From Gammaproteobacteria bacterium (GTDB lineage Bacteria; Pseudomonadota; Gammaproteobacteria; Ga0077536): 43,965 bases of DNA. The stretch covers positions 1 through 43,965 of the forward strand of contig JADLEV010000042.1 in the NCBI GenBank assembly GCA_020845935.1, written 5' to 3'. The notes below the pieces were generated by a model. That model did no database searches. It worked only from the letters and a program-made list of their open reading frames with translations, and was not told the DNA's origin. The translations under genes were made by a program, and so were the position numbers. Of this stretch, positions 17,228 through 25,022 are shown piece by piece; position 1 is the first letter of the stretch, and every line of letters begins with the position of its first letter.

Positions 17228-17821
17228 TCAGGCGCGCGCGGGTCGGAGCGCCGATTTCGGGCGAAACGCCCGAATCACGCTGTCCTCGGTTTCGATGTAC
17301 GGACCACCCAACAGATCGATGCAGTACGGAATCGCCGCAAAGATGCCGACGTGTCTGACGGAACCGTCGGCATGGCGCGCCCCCTCGAGCGTCTCGCGGA
17401 TCGCCTTCGGCTGTCCCGGCAGATTGACTATCAGCGCGCGGCCACGTGTGACCGCGACCTGGCGCGACAGGATCGCGGTCGGCACGAAATTGAGACTGAT
17501 GCGGCGCATCTCCTCGCCAAATCCCGGCAGCACGCGCTCGGCGATTGCGAGCGTTGCCTCGGGGGTCACGTCGCGCGGTGCCGGGCCGGTGCCGCCGGTG
17601 GTGAACACCAGGTGACAACCGTGGTGATCGACCAGTTCACGCAGGGCCGCTTCGATCACCTCTTGTTCATCCGGGATGACGCGCTCCACCGCGCGCCACG
17701 AGGTGCGCAGCGCCGACCCGAGCCAGGCCAGCAATGACGGAATCCCCTCATCGGCATAGACGCCACCTGCGGCGCGATCGCTGGCGCTGACCAGGCCGAC
17801 GACCAGTTCCGGCTCGCTCAT
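17228..17821 (-). CDS. mog: Molybdopterin adenylyltransferase
   Basis: 197 residues from the ATG at 17821. The MogA/MoaB family motifs are present: 'VGLVSASDRAAGGVYADEGI' (residues about 7-26), 'VFTTGGTGPAPRDVTPEAT' (about 75-95) binding the molybdopterin terminal phosphate, and 'LIVNLPGQPKAIRETLEG' (about 142-160). Mog adenylates molybdopterin before molybdate insertion. The insertion 'YADEGIPSLLAWL' and the length fit the Mog rather than the MoaB branch. It starts one base after the cysH stop. No other molybdenum cofactor gene is in the window, so linkage to cysH is probably shared transcription rather than a molybdenum pathway. Confidence 0.88.
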   Translation of the reverse strand: MSEPELVVGLVSASDRAAGGVYADEGIPSLLAWLGSALRTSWRAVERVIPDEQEVIEAALRELVDHHGCHLVFTTGGTGPAPRDVTPEATLAIAERVLPGFGEEMRRISLNFVPTAILSRQVAVTRGRALIVNLPGQPKAIRETLEGARHADGSVRHVGIFAAIPYCIDLLGGPYIETEDSVIRAFRPKSALRPARA

Positions 17822-17822
17822 C

Positions 17823-18464
17823 TCAGATCGAGAAATCCAGCGTATGCAGCCCGCATTCCCGGGTGCTCTCACCCTTGGTCGGGTCGAAGTAGCGGGAGAC
17901 CTGCGGCAGACCGTGCTCGTACAGATAATTCTCCATGTCGACTTCGGTCCAGTCGAGGAAGGGCGCGATCTTGACGATTCCATTCGGGCCCTTGCTGGCG
18001 ACCGCCAGCGTGCGCCGGAATTCGGTCTCGTCCTTGCGGATCGCGGTCAGCCAGAATGATGGCCGAAATTGCGCGACCACCCGCTGGAATGGCTCCAGTT
18101 TGACCTGGCGCGTGAATTCCGCATGCAGTTCGCTGGTGAGCGGCGGAATACCGCCGAGCAGCGCATCGCGGCGCGCCGCGGTCAATTCCGGGGTGAAGAC
18201 GTGCAGGTTAAGGTGCAGCCGTTCACTCAGGTCCTGCGCGTACAGGTAGGTCTCGCGCGTGTTGTAGCCGGAATCCACCCAGATGATCGGTTGCTCCGGA
18301 CGGACCCGGGTCACCGCGTGCAGCATCACCGCCGAGAATGGCCCGAAGCTGGTCGTCACCAGCGTCACTCCGGGCTGGTCAAGCGTCCACGCGATGATTG
18401 CCGCCGGGGTCTTGTCGCACAACTCGCGATTGGCCCGGTCGATGAGGTCGGCTTGCTGGGTCAC
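17823..18464 (-). CDS. cysH: Phosphoadenylyl-sulfate (PAPS) reductase
   Basis: 213 residues from a GTG at 18464, chosen because the frame upstream loses family character; a TTG or another GTG cannot be excluded. PAPS reductase features: PP-loop 'VTTSFGPFSAVMLHAV', 'IIWVDSGYNTRETYLYA', 'WLTAIRKDETEFRRTL' and the C-terminal catalytic 'ESTRECGLHTLDFSI' with the redox cysteine. The paired cysteines that bind an iron-sulfur cluster in APS reductases are absent, so the thioredoxin-dependent PAPS type is likely. The product is sulfite for assimilation. At 213 residues it is somewhat short at the N-terminus. It heads the minus-strand cluster and is divergent from the cytochrome c gene across a 200-base gap. 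Confidence 0.85.
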   Translation of the reverse strand: MTQQADLIDRANRELCDKTPAAIIAWTLDQPGVTLVTTSFGPFSAVMLHAVTRVRPEQPIIWVDSGYNTRETYLYAQDLSERLHLNLHVFTPELTAARRDALLGGIPPLTSELHAEFTRQVKLEPFQRVVAQFRPSFWLTAIRKDETEFRRTLAVASKGPNGIVKIAPFLDWTEVDMENYLYEHGLPQVSRYFDPTKGESTRECGLHTLDFSI

Positions 18465-18664
18465 TTGGTCTCGTGCAGAAGCGGCGGTTCGGCGAAGGCT
18501 CGCTATGTTGCGGCAGAGCGACGCCGATGTCCATGCGCACCATTGTCGTGGTGCTCGTTGACAGAGGCGCGAAGCCATCGGTACGCTTGCCCGCCTGTTG
18601 CAGGGGAAACAACGTTTAATACAGCCTTGGGCTTGCGGCCTTGGGCATGCGGGGAGAACCGTCC

Positions 18665-19957
18665 ATGAGAACGTCCATCACACTGTCCGCTGCATTTCTG
18701 GCGTTGGCGGCCGCAACCGGCCACGCGCAACCGGCCGGCATGTCGCAAGGCGAGTATGTGGCGCGCCTCGGCAACTGCGTCGCCTGTCATTCGATTCCGG
18801 GCGGCGCCCCGTTCGCCGGTGGTCTGAAGATGGCGGTGCCGCGCCTCGGCGCGATCTACACCACCAATATCACGCCGGACAAGGACACCGGCATCGGTTC
18901 CTACACCTTCGAGGATTTCGACCGGGCCATGCGCGCCGGCGTGACCCCGGACGGCAAGTATCTCTACCCGGCCATGCCGTATCCGTCCTACGCCAAGCTC
19001 AGCGAGCAGGACATGCGCGCGCTGTACGACTATTTCATGAAGGAAGTCGCCCCGGTCAAGCAGCAGAACAAGCCAGCCGAAATCACCGGCTGGAAAGCAA
19101 TCCGCTGGCCGCTCGCGATCTGGAATTTCCTGTTCGTTGACGACGAACCCTACGCGACCCAGGCTGGCAAGGATGCGTCGTGGAACCGCGGTGCCTATCT
19201 GGTGCAGGGCGCCGGGCATTGCGGCGCGTGCCATACCCCGCGTGGCTTGTTCATGCAGGAAAAGTCGCTCGATGAAAGCAGCGATGCGTTCATGGCCGGC
19301 GCCGAACTCGATCACTGGTCGGCGCGCAGCCTGAACGGCGACATGAATTCCGGGCTGGGCCGCTGGACCGAGCAGGATGTCGTCGATCTCCTGAAGACCG
19401 GCCGCAACGCCCACGGCGTCACATCGGGCACGATGGTCGAGGTGGTCAACAACAGCACGCAGTACATGACCGACGAGGATCTGAAGGCGGTTGCGGTCTA
19501 TCTGAAATCGCTGCCAGCGGCGCTGGAGAAATCCGCTCCCGCCTACGCGTATGACCAGGCGACGGCCGACAAGCTGCGCCAGTTCGACCTGACCCAACCC
19601 GGTGCCGCGACCTTCAGCACCTATTGTTCCGGCTGCCACACCGTGGACGGCAAGGGCTACCCGCCGCACCAGCCGCCGCTGGCCGGCAATGGCGCAGTAC
19701 TGGACCCGCGCGCCAGTTCACTCGTCAATCTGGTGCTGAACGGCTCACAGCGCGTCGTGACCGCCGGCAATCCCGCGTCCTACGACATGCCGTTCTTCCG
19801 CACGGTGCTGTCCGATCAGGAAATCGCGGACGTGGTCAGCTTCGTCCGGTCCGGTTGGGGCAACAACGCGTCGGGCGTGACGGCCGCGGAGGTCGCGGCG
19901 ATCCGGGCCGCCACCGACCCGCTGCTGCACGACATCATCGTGTTGCGCATGAAATAG
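18665..19957 (+). CDS. Exported triheme cytochrome c (alcohol dehydrogenase/gluconate dehydrogenase subunit type)
   Basis: 430 residues from the ATG at 18665 (GGGGAGA upstream). A signal peptide (MRTSITLSAAFLALAAATGHAQ) is followed by three c-type haem sites: CVACH, CGACH and CSGCH, spaced as in the AdhB-type cytochrome subunit of membrane alcohol, gluconate and aldehyde dehydrogenases. Axial Met candidates include 'YPAMPYPSY' (first domain) and 'SYDMPFFR' (third domain). Such subunits pass electrons from a periplasmic dehydrogenase to ubiquinone. No catalytic dehydrogenase is adjacent, so the partner must be encoded elsewhere. The 200-base gap to cysH (18465-18664) presumably holds both promoters; I could not fix a convincing one. 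Confidence 0.88.
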   Translation: MRTSITLSAAFLALAAATGHAQPAGMSQGEYVARLGNCVACHSIPGGAPFAGGLKMAVPRLGAIYTTNITPDKDTGIGSYTFEDFDRAMRAGVTPDGKYLYPAMPYPSYAKLSEQDMRALYDYFMKEVAPVKQQNKPAEITGWKAIRWPLAIWNFLFVDDEPYATQAGKDASWNRGAYLVQGAGHCGACHTPRGLFMQEKSLDESSDAFMAGAELDHWSARSLNGDMNSGLGRWTEQDVVDLLKTGRNAHGVTSGTMVEVVNNSTQYMTDEDLKAVAVYLKSLPAALEKSAPAYAYDQATADKLRQFDLTQPGAATFSTYCSGCHTVDGKGYPPHQPPLAGNGAVLDPRASSLVNLVLNGSQRVVTAGNPASYDMPFFRTVLSDQEIADVVSFVRSGWGNNASGVTAAEVAAIRAATDPLLHDIIVLRMK

Positions 19958-19976
19958 CGCTCCGCGCGGCGCGCCA

Positions 19977-20013
19977 GGCCGGACCGGCAGATGCCGTTCC
20001 GGCCTTTTTTTTT
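19977..20013 (+). terminator. Intrinsic terminator of the cytochrome c gene
   Basis: GGCCGGA-c-CGGCA pairs with TGCCG-t-TCCGGCC around a two-base loop, and the stem is followed by nine T residues (20005-20013). It lies 20 bases after the cytochrome c stop. This is the clearest factor-independent terminator in the window. Confidence 0.9.
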
Positions 20014-20014
20014 G

Positions 20015-20479
20015 TCAGCCGCCGGCGACTTCGACGCAAACGCAGTGGTTCGAGCGTGCCCGCACCCGGCGCAACTCGACATCGTCGCCGATTGGCACCT
20101 GCTCCTGGAACACGACCGGCTGATTGTCTTCGCGCTGCCAGGACCGCTCGATCTCGATGACCTTGCTCTCGCCGGCATCGTCGCGTACCGACACCAACAG
20201 CGTGTAATCACCCCTGGACGCGCCACAGGTCGAATTCTCGATGGTGCCTTCGACCCGCGCACTGGTATTCCACTGTTCATAACTGACGCTGACCGCCGAT
20301 TCGCATTTGGCTTCGCGTTCGGACGTTGTCTCGTCGGCCGCGGCAGCCGGCGGCGCTGCTCCCCCTTCCTGTGCCAACGGCGCCGGAATCGGAATCAAGC
20401 CCAGCACTGCCAGCAAGGCGAAACACGCGCGTTGCTCGACTGCCTTGGTGACCACCCCATGGGAACGATTGGTACGCAT
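20015..20479 (-). CDS. Exported hypothetical protein
   Basis: 154 residues from the ATG at 20479, picked for its ribosome site (GAGGAGAATCGCA just before it) over two upstream ATGs. An N-terminal hydrophobic stretch ('ACFALLAVLGLIPIPAPLAQ') looks like a signal peptide with a long positively charged n-region. After a short Ala/Pro/Glu linker comes a compact domain rich in beta strands with 'STCGASRGDYTLLVSVRD' and the ending 'NHCVCVEVAGG'. Four cysteines (about residues 67, 92, 147 and 149) could form two disulfides. I do not recognise the family. It lies downstream of the FadE gene on the same strand with 59 bases between, so possibly co-transcribed. Confidence 0.65.
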   Translation of the reverse strand: MRTNRSHGVVTKAVEQRACFALLAVLGLIPIPAPLAQEGGAAPPAAAADETTSEREAKCESAVSVSYEQWNTSARVEGTIENSTCGASRGDYTLLVSVRDDAGESKVIEIERSWQREDNQPVVFQEQVPIGDDVELRRVRARSNHCVCVEVAGG

Positions 20480-20538
20480 TGCGATTCTCCTCATCGTTGT
20501 TGCCATGCCGACGCCAGGCCCTGTGCTCCTGAACCGTG

Positions 20539-22968
20539 CTAAGTCGGCCGCGCCAACGCGTCCGGCGCAAAATCGTCGACGGCGATGGCGGCAGCCATCG
20601 CGGCGCGGGCGACTTCAAGCTGGGCGCGTTCGTCGGCGTGAATCACCTCGGCGGTGACCGCGGCCTGCCAGTCGCCGGCGTCTTCGATCAGGCCAACCTG
20701 CTCCGCCTTGCGCAGCCGCTGCTCGATCGGTTCGATGGCAATCGCCTGGCGCAGCGCATGTTCGATGCGGCCGGTGATGTCGGCCGGAGCATCGTTCAGA
20801 TAGATGCCGCAACTCAGGCGATCGCGCAGTTGGCCCGGCTCGAGCAACGCGCGCGCGACGCGCTGACCGAGCGCATCGGTGGGCGGACGCTGCCGGCGGC
20901 CGAGCGGAAACAGGACGCACCGCAACGCAAACCCGGCGACGGCATTCGGCAGGCTCCAGGTGATCTCGTGCAGGCGCTGTTGCACCCGATCGAGCGAGCA
21001 CCGCATCACGAATTCGAGCAGATCGACTTCCTCATCCGGGCGACCACGATGGACGAAGCGTTTTAGCGCGCAGGACATCAGGTACAACTCACTCAGCACG
21101 TCGGCGAACCGGCCGGAAAGCCTCTCCTTCCGTTTCAGTGCGCCGCCCAGCAGCATCAGTGCCACATCCGCGGTCAGCGCGAACGAGGCCGACCAGCGGT
21201 CGACCTGGCGGAACCAGTGATTGACGGCACCCTCGCTCGGCCGCGGCCCGACCTGGCCCCCGGTCAGATTCTTCACCAGCGCGCGCACCAGGTTGCGCAA
21301 CAGATAGGCAGCATGGCCGCACAGCGCGCGATCGAAGGCAGGCACCGCGGTCTCGTCATTGCCATCCTGCGCGGCGGCCATTTCGTGCAGCAACCACGGA
21401 TGGCAGCGCACCGCGCCCTGGCCAAACACGATCAGCGAGCGGGTCAGGATGTTCGCCCCTTCGACCGTGATCGCGACCGGCACCGCGGTATAGATCGGCA
21501 GCAGGTAATTGGCGGGACCGGCGCAGATGCCGCGGCCGCCGTGCACGTCCATCGCGTCATTGACCGCAGCGCGCATCCGCTCGGTTGCCTGGTATTTGAG
21601 GATGGCCGACAACACCGCCGGCTCTTCGCCACTGTCGATCGCCGCCGCTGTGACGACCCGTGCCGCATCGACCAGCCAGGTGTCCGCCGCGATCCGCGCC
21701 AATGGTTCCTCGATGCCTTCGAAACGGCCGATCGGCACGCCGAACTGTTTGCGAATGCGCGCGTAGGCGCCGGTATTGCGCGCACAGAACTTCAGCGCCG
21801 CGACCGACAACGCCGGCAGCGAAATCGCGCGCCCGGCGGCCAGACAGTTCATCAGCATGCGCCATCCCTCGCCGCAGCGGGCCTGACCACCGATGACGAA
21901 GTCCATCGGGATGAAGACATCGCGGCCGGAATTCGGTCCGTTCTGAAAGGCGAGGTAGGCGGGATAGTGCCGACGACCGATCTCGATCCCCGGATGGGTG
22001 GTGGGCAACAGCGCCAGCGTGATGCCCGGCTGACCGACGCCGCCCAGCAGGCCGTCCGGATCGCGCAGCTGAAACGCGAGACCGAGCAGGGTCGCGACCG
22101 GACCGAGCGTGATGTAGCGCTTGTTCCAGGTGACGCGCATGCCGAGCACCTCCCTGCCCTGATACTCGCCACGACAGACGATGCCGAAATCCGGGATGCC
22201 GGCGGCATCGGAACCCGCCTCGGGATTGGTCAGCGCGAAACAAGGTATCTCGGTGCCAGCCGCCAGCCGCGGCAGGTAATGCGTGCGCTGGGCGTCGGTG
22301 CCGTACTTCAGCAGCAATTCCGCCGGACCCAGCGAGTTCGGCACCATCACCGTGACCGCCGCGGCCGAGCAGCGCGATGACAGCTTCATCACGATTTCGG
22401 AACTGACGCTCGCGGAAAAGCCACGCCCGCCATATTCGCGCGGGATGATCAGACCGAGGAACCCTTGCGTGCGGATGTACTCCCAGACCTCGGGCGGCAG
22501 ATCGGCGCGATCGTGGGAAATGCCCCAATCATCGAGCATTCGGCACAGCGTCTCTACCGGGCCATCGAGAAAGCCCTGGGCATCGCGGTCCGGGGCATGC
22601 AGCGGCAGGTGCAGCAGGCGCCGCCAGTCCGGCCGGCCGGAAAACAGCTCGCCATCCCACCAGATCGTGCCGGCATCGAGCGCTTCACGTTCGGTCGCGG
22701 AGATCGACGGCAACAGGGTGCGAAACATCTGCAGCGCCGGTGCGATGACATATTCGTGCCGCCAGCGCGTGACATTGAATGCGGCAAGCGCGAGCCAGCA
22801 CAGCCAGCCGATGACGACCAGCACGATCGACCAGGGACCGGCAGCGAGGTCGCTGACACCGACCAGCGCGACGAAGGCAAGCCCGGTGGCAATCCACAGC
22901 GGCGGTGAAAACCACGCCAGCACGCCCACGGCCGACAGCAATACGACCAGCACCAACAGCGTATTCAA
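20539..22968 (-). CDS. fadE: Long-chain acyl-CoA dehydrogenase, FadE type
   Basis: 809 residues, close to the 814 of E. coli FadE. The start is a TTG at 22966-22968 with a near-perfect GGAGGG site eight bases before it; no ATG or GTG fits. N-terminal membrane helices ('TLLVLVVLLSAVGVLAWF' and a second at about 30-65) lead into the acyl-CoA dehydrogenase fold: 'GFLGLIIPREYGGRGF', 'CFALTNPEAGSDAAG' and 'DVHGGRGICAGP' (about residues 485-495). The FadE-specific C-terminal DUF1974 domain follows. It catalyses the FAD-dependent first step of fatty-acid beta-oxidation. This long form is mostly known from gammaproteobacteria and supports that placement. Confidence 0.93.
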   Translation of the reverse strand: MNTLLVLVVLLSAVGVLAWFSPPLWIATGLAFVALVGVSDLAAGPWSIVLVVIGWLCWLALAAFNVTRWRHEYVIAPALQMFRTLLPSISATEREALDAGTIWWDGELFSGRPDWRRLLHLPLHAPDRDAQGFLDGPVETLCRMLDDWGISHDRADLPPEVWEYIRTQGFLGLIIPREYGGRGFSASVSSEIVMKLSSRCSAAAVTVMVPNSLGPAELLLKYGTDAQRTHYLPRLAAGTEIPCFALTNPEAGSDAAGIPDFGIVCRGEYQGREVLGMRVTWNKRYITLGPVATLLGLAFQLRDPDGLLGGVGQPGITLALLPTTHPGIEIGRRHYPAYLAFQNGPNSGRDVFIPMDFVIGGQARCGEGWRMLMNCLAAGRAISLPALSVAALKFCARNTGAYARIRKQFGVPIGRFEGIEEPLARIAADTWLVDAARVVTAAAIDSGEEPAVLSAILKYQATERMRAAVNDAMDVHGGRGICAGPANYLLPIYTAVPVAITVEGANILTRSLIVFGQGAVRCHPWLLHEMAAAQDGNDETAVPAFDRALCGHAAYLLRNLVRALVKNLTGGQVGPRPSEGAVNHWFRQVDRWSASFALTADVALMLLGGALKRKERLSGRFADVLSELYLMSCALKRFVHRGRPDEEVDLLEFVMRCSLDRVQQRLHEITWSLPNAVAGFALRCVLFPLGRRQRPPTDALGQRVARALLEPGQLRDRLSCGIYLNDAPADITGRIEHALRQAIAIEPIEQRLRKAEQVGLIEDAGDWQAAVTAEVIHADERAQLEVARAAMAAAIAVDDFAPDALARPT

Positions 22969-23014
22969 CGTGCTCCCTCCGTTTTTGCGATGCCTGCGTT
23001 TTGATTCTAGCAGT

Positions 23015-23035
23015 TAGCGGATAGCGGATAGCGGT
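23015..23035. repeat. Triplicated 7-mer upstream of fadE
   Basis: TAGCGGA, TAGCGGA, TAGCGGT in tandem (23015-23035), 47 bases upstream of the fadE start. It may be a small tandem repeat or a set of binding sites. Confidence 0.5.
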
Positions 23036-23071
23036 TGCCGGCCAGAACTTCGAACCACCATACTAGGCACA

Positions 23072-23104
23072 CTCCGAACAAACCCCTCGTGGCCTTGTTC
23101 AGAG
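23072..23104 (-). repeat. Dispersed palindromic repeat, copy A
   Basis: GAACAA (23076-23081) and TTGTTC (23095-23100) are inverted arms, extended by CTC/GAG outside. Read on the minus strand it contains CTGAACAAGGCC, then CGAGGG, then TTGTTC. It matches copy B at 28080-28110 over about 36 positions with six differences, all transitions. It sits 28 bases before the HtrA-like gene, between it and fadE. Confidence 0.7.
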
Positions 23105-23131
23105 CCGGTTCGCCAGCGCACGAGTCGAGGA

Positions 23132-24088
23132 ATGAAAGCAAAGCCCAGCCAGACATTCAGTTTGCAGGTGCGCGACGCCCGTGATGCCGTGGTCGGGATC
23201 AGCACGCGCGTTCCGGACGAAGCGGTGACATCCGACATGCTCGGCACCTTACGCAGCGGCCACGGCATCGTGATCCGCGACGACGGCCTGATCGTCACGA
23301 TTGGCTATCTCGTGGTCGACGCCGAGTCTGCCTGGATTCGGACCGCCGCCGGGCAGGTGGTGCCGGGATACGTCGTCTGCTATGACCACGAATCCGGCCT
23401 TGGCCTCGTCCGGAGCTGCGAACCGCTTGCCGTGGCGCCGGCGGCCATTGGCGCCTCGGCCGCACTGCCGGTCGGCGCCGAGGCCTGGTTTTGCAGCAGC
23501 GGTGACGGCCACGTCGCGCAGGCAACGCAGGTCGTGAGCCGGCACGAATTCGTCGGGCGCTGGGAATATCTGCTTGAAGAGGCACTGTTCACCGCGCCGC
23601 CGCACGGCAACTGGGCGGGTGCCGCGTTGCTCGATCAGGCCGGCCGGTTGTGTGCGGTCGGTTCGCTGTTGCTGCAAATCCCGAATACCCGCGGCAAAAA
23701 GGACACGGTCAACATGTTCGTGCCGATCGAAGCCATCCTGCCGCACCTGGACTCGCTGATCGGGACCGGCACCCGGGCGACACCGGCACGCCCCTGGATT
23801 GGTGCGTTGATTCAGGACGACGACGAGCAATTGATGGTGGCCGGCGTCCACCGCGACAGCCCGGCCGACGCCGCGGGCCTCGCACCGGGGGACTTCATCG
23901 TCAGCATCGACGGCCATCCGGTGACCGACCTGACGACGTTTTATCGCGCCATGTGGCGGCTCGGCCCGGCCGGTTGCGAAATCCCGTTGACGATACTCAC
24001 GGAGGAGGAGACCCGCGAGGTCCGCGTCAAATCAGCCGACCGCAACCTCTTTCACTGGCGCGGCGCGATGAAGGAAGCGTTGCAATAG
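23132..24088 (+). CDS. Cytosolic HtrA-like pseudoprotease with PDZ domain
   Basis: 318 residues, no signal peptide or TM. The first 210 residues follow the S1C/HtrA protease fold: 'SGHGIVIRDDGLIVTIGYLV' (about 42-61), 'VVCYDHESGLGLVR' (81-94), 'HGNWAGAALLDQAGRLCAVG' (158-177) and 'FVPIEAILPHL'. A PDZ domain follows (about 222-300, 'AGLAPGDFIVSIDGHPV'). All three catalytic positions are changed: the His of the 'NAHVV' motif is Tyr59, the Asp of 'DxxxDLA' is Gly89, and 'GNSGGP' reads GNWAGA at 159-164. So it should not cleave peptide bonds. It may act as a peptide-binding adaptor or scaffold. The ribosome site is weak. It stands alone. Confidence 0.75.
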   Translation: MKAKPSQTFSLQVRDARDAVVGISTRVPDEAVTSDMLGTLRSGHGIVIRDDGLIVTIGYLVVDAESAWIRTAAGQVVPGYVVCYDHESGLGLVRSCEPLAVAPAAIGASAALPVGAEAWFCSSGDGHVAQATQVVSRHEFVGRWEYLLEEALFTAPPHGNWAGAALLDQAGRLCAVGSLLLQIPNTRGKKDTVNMFVPIEAILPHLDSLIGTGTRATPARPWIGALIQDDDEQLMVAGVHRDSPADAAGLAPGDFIVSIDGHPVTDLTTFYRAMWRLGPAGCEIPLTILTEEETREVRVKSADRNLFHWRGAMKEALQ

Positions 24089-24114
24089 CGGGCCATGGAC
24101 GGCGCGCTCGCGCA

Positions 24115-25017
24115 TCACGCCTCGACCCAGCGATAACCTTCGACGTGATGATAGAAGCCGTTGACGAACGGCATCGACGGACCGAGCGCGGCCAGGCGCG
24201 GCGCCGCATCAAGCGGTGACAGCGCGTCATCGAGCACAGCGCGGAACAGGCGCGCGATTGCGACCATGTCCTTGCTGTGTGGTGACAACCGATAACCGGT
24301 GACGCCCATCGCGCGCAGTTCCGGAATCTCGCGCAACAGATTGGTACAGCCGTGCGACAGCGTCTGGATGCCGTTCACCGCGAGGAAGGGCTTGCCCTGC
24401 AGCGTGCGCAGTTCGAGTCCATCGCGATCCAGCTCGCAGACATAACCGCAATCGTCCTTGGTGCGCCGGTGGGCACGGGCGTGGTAACAACGCGACGACA
24501 ACGCCAGCGACACACGGCCATAGACCGTCACCTCGATGCCGACGCCGAGCTCGCCACCTTTCGCCGCCAGCGCCCGGATGGTCGCCGCGGAAATCTCCGC
24601 CGGCAGCGCGAAGTTGCGCGCGCCCTTGCCGGCCAGAAAGGAGAGCGTGTCCTCGCCGTAGACGTTCATCAGCGCGCCGATGGCATGCGGACGGCCGGAC
24701 AGATACCACAACGCCGAAGCATCGTTGGCTTCGATCATCGCGTCCGGCAGCGCGCACAGCGCGGCAACCGAAGCGCTGTCGCGGCGGATCATCACCTCGG
24801 CCAGCGTCGAGAAGATCACTTCCTTGCCGCCGCGCTTGAGCCGCTCCGCGACCTCGTCGTAATACGGCTCGAAGTACGGCGTGCGCTTGGCGCAGACCAC
24901 TTCGCCGACATACACGGTATCGACCGGCGCTTCGTCGGCGATCTGGAAATAGAAGTCGCGCTTTTCCTCGGCCGGCCAGTGGAACAGGTTCGGGCCGATC
25001 GTCAGCTTCGCTCGCAT
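24115..25017 (-). CDS. ubiV: O2-independent ubiquinone hydroxylation protein UbiV
   Basis: 300 residues from the ATG at 25017; a GTG at 25026 overlapping the ubiU stop is the alternative. A U32-peptidase-like TIM barrel starting 'LTIGPNLFHWP'. Four cysteines expected to bind a 4Fe-4S cluster are present: 'GEVVCAKR', 'LSSRCYHAR', 'KDDCGY' and 'YVCELD'. With UbiU it forms the complex that hydroxylates ubiquinone precursors without oxygen, using prephenate as the oxygen donor in E. coli. It is the last gene of a tightly overlapping ubiT-ubiU-ubiV operon, and the PDZ pseudoprotease gene converges on it 26 bases away. Confidence 0.93.
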   Translation of the reverse strand: MRAKLTIGPNLFHWPAEEKRDFYFQIADEAPVDTVYVGEVVCAKRTPYFEPYYDEVAERLKRGGKEVIFSTLAEVMIRRDSASVAALCALPDAMIEANDASALWYLSGRPHAIGALMNVYGEDTLSFLAGKGARNFALPAEISAATIRALAAKGGELGVGIEVTVYGRVSLALSSRCYHARAHRRTKDDCGYVCELDRDGLELRTLQGKPFLAVNGIQTLSHGCTNLLREIPELRAMGVTGYRLSPHSKDMVAIARLFRAVLDDALSPLDAAPRLAALGPSMPFVNGFYHHVEGYRWVEA

Positions 25018-25022
25018 GCCAC

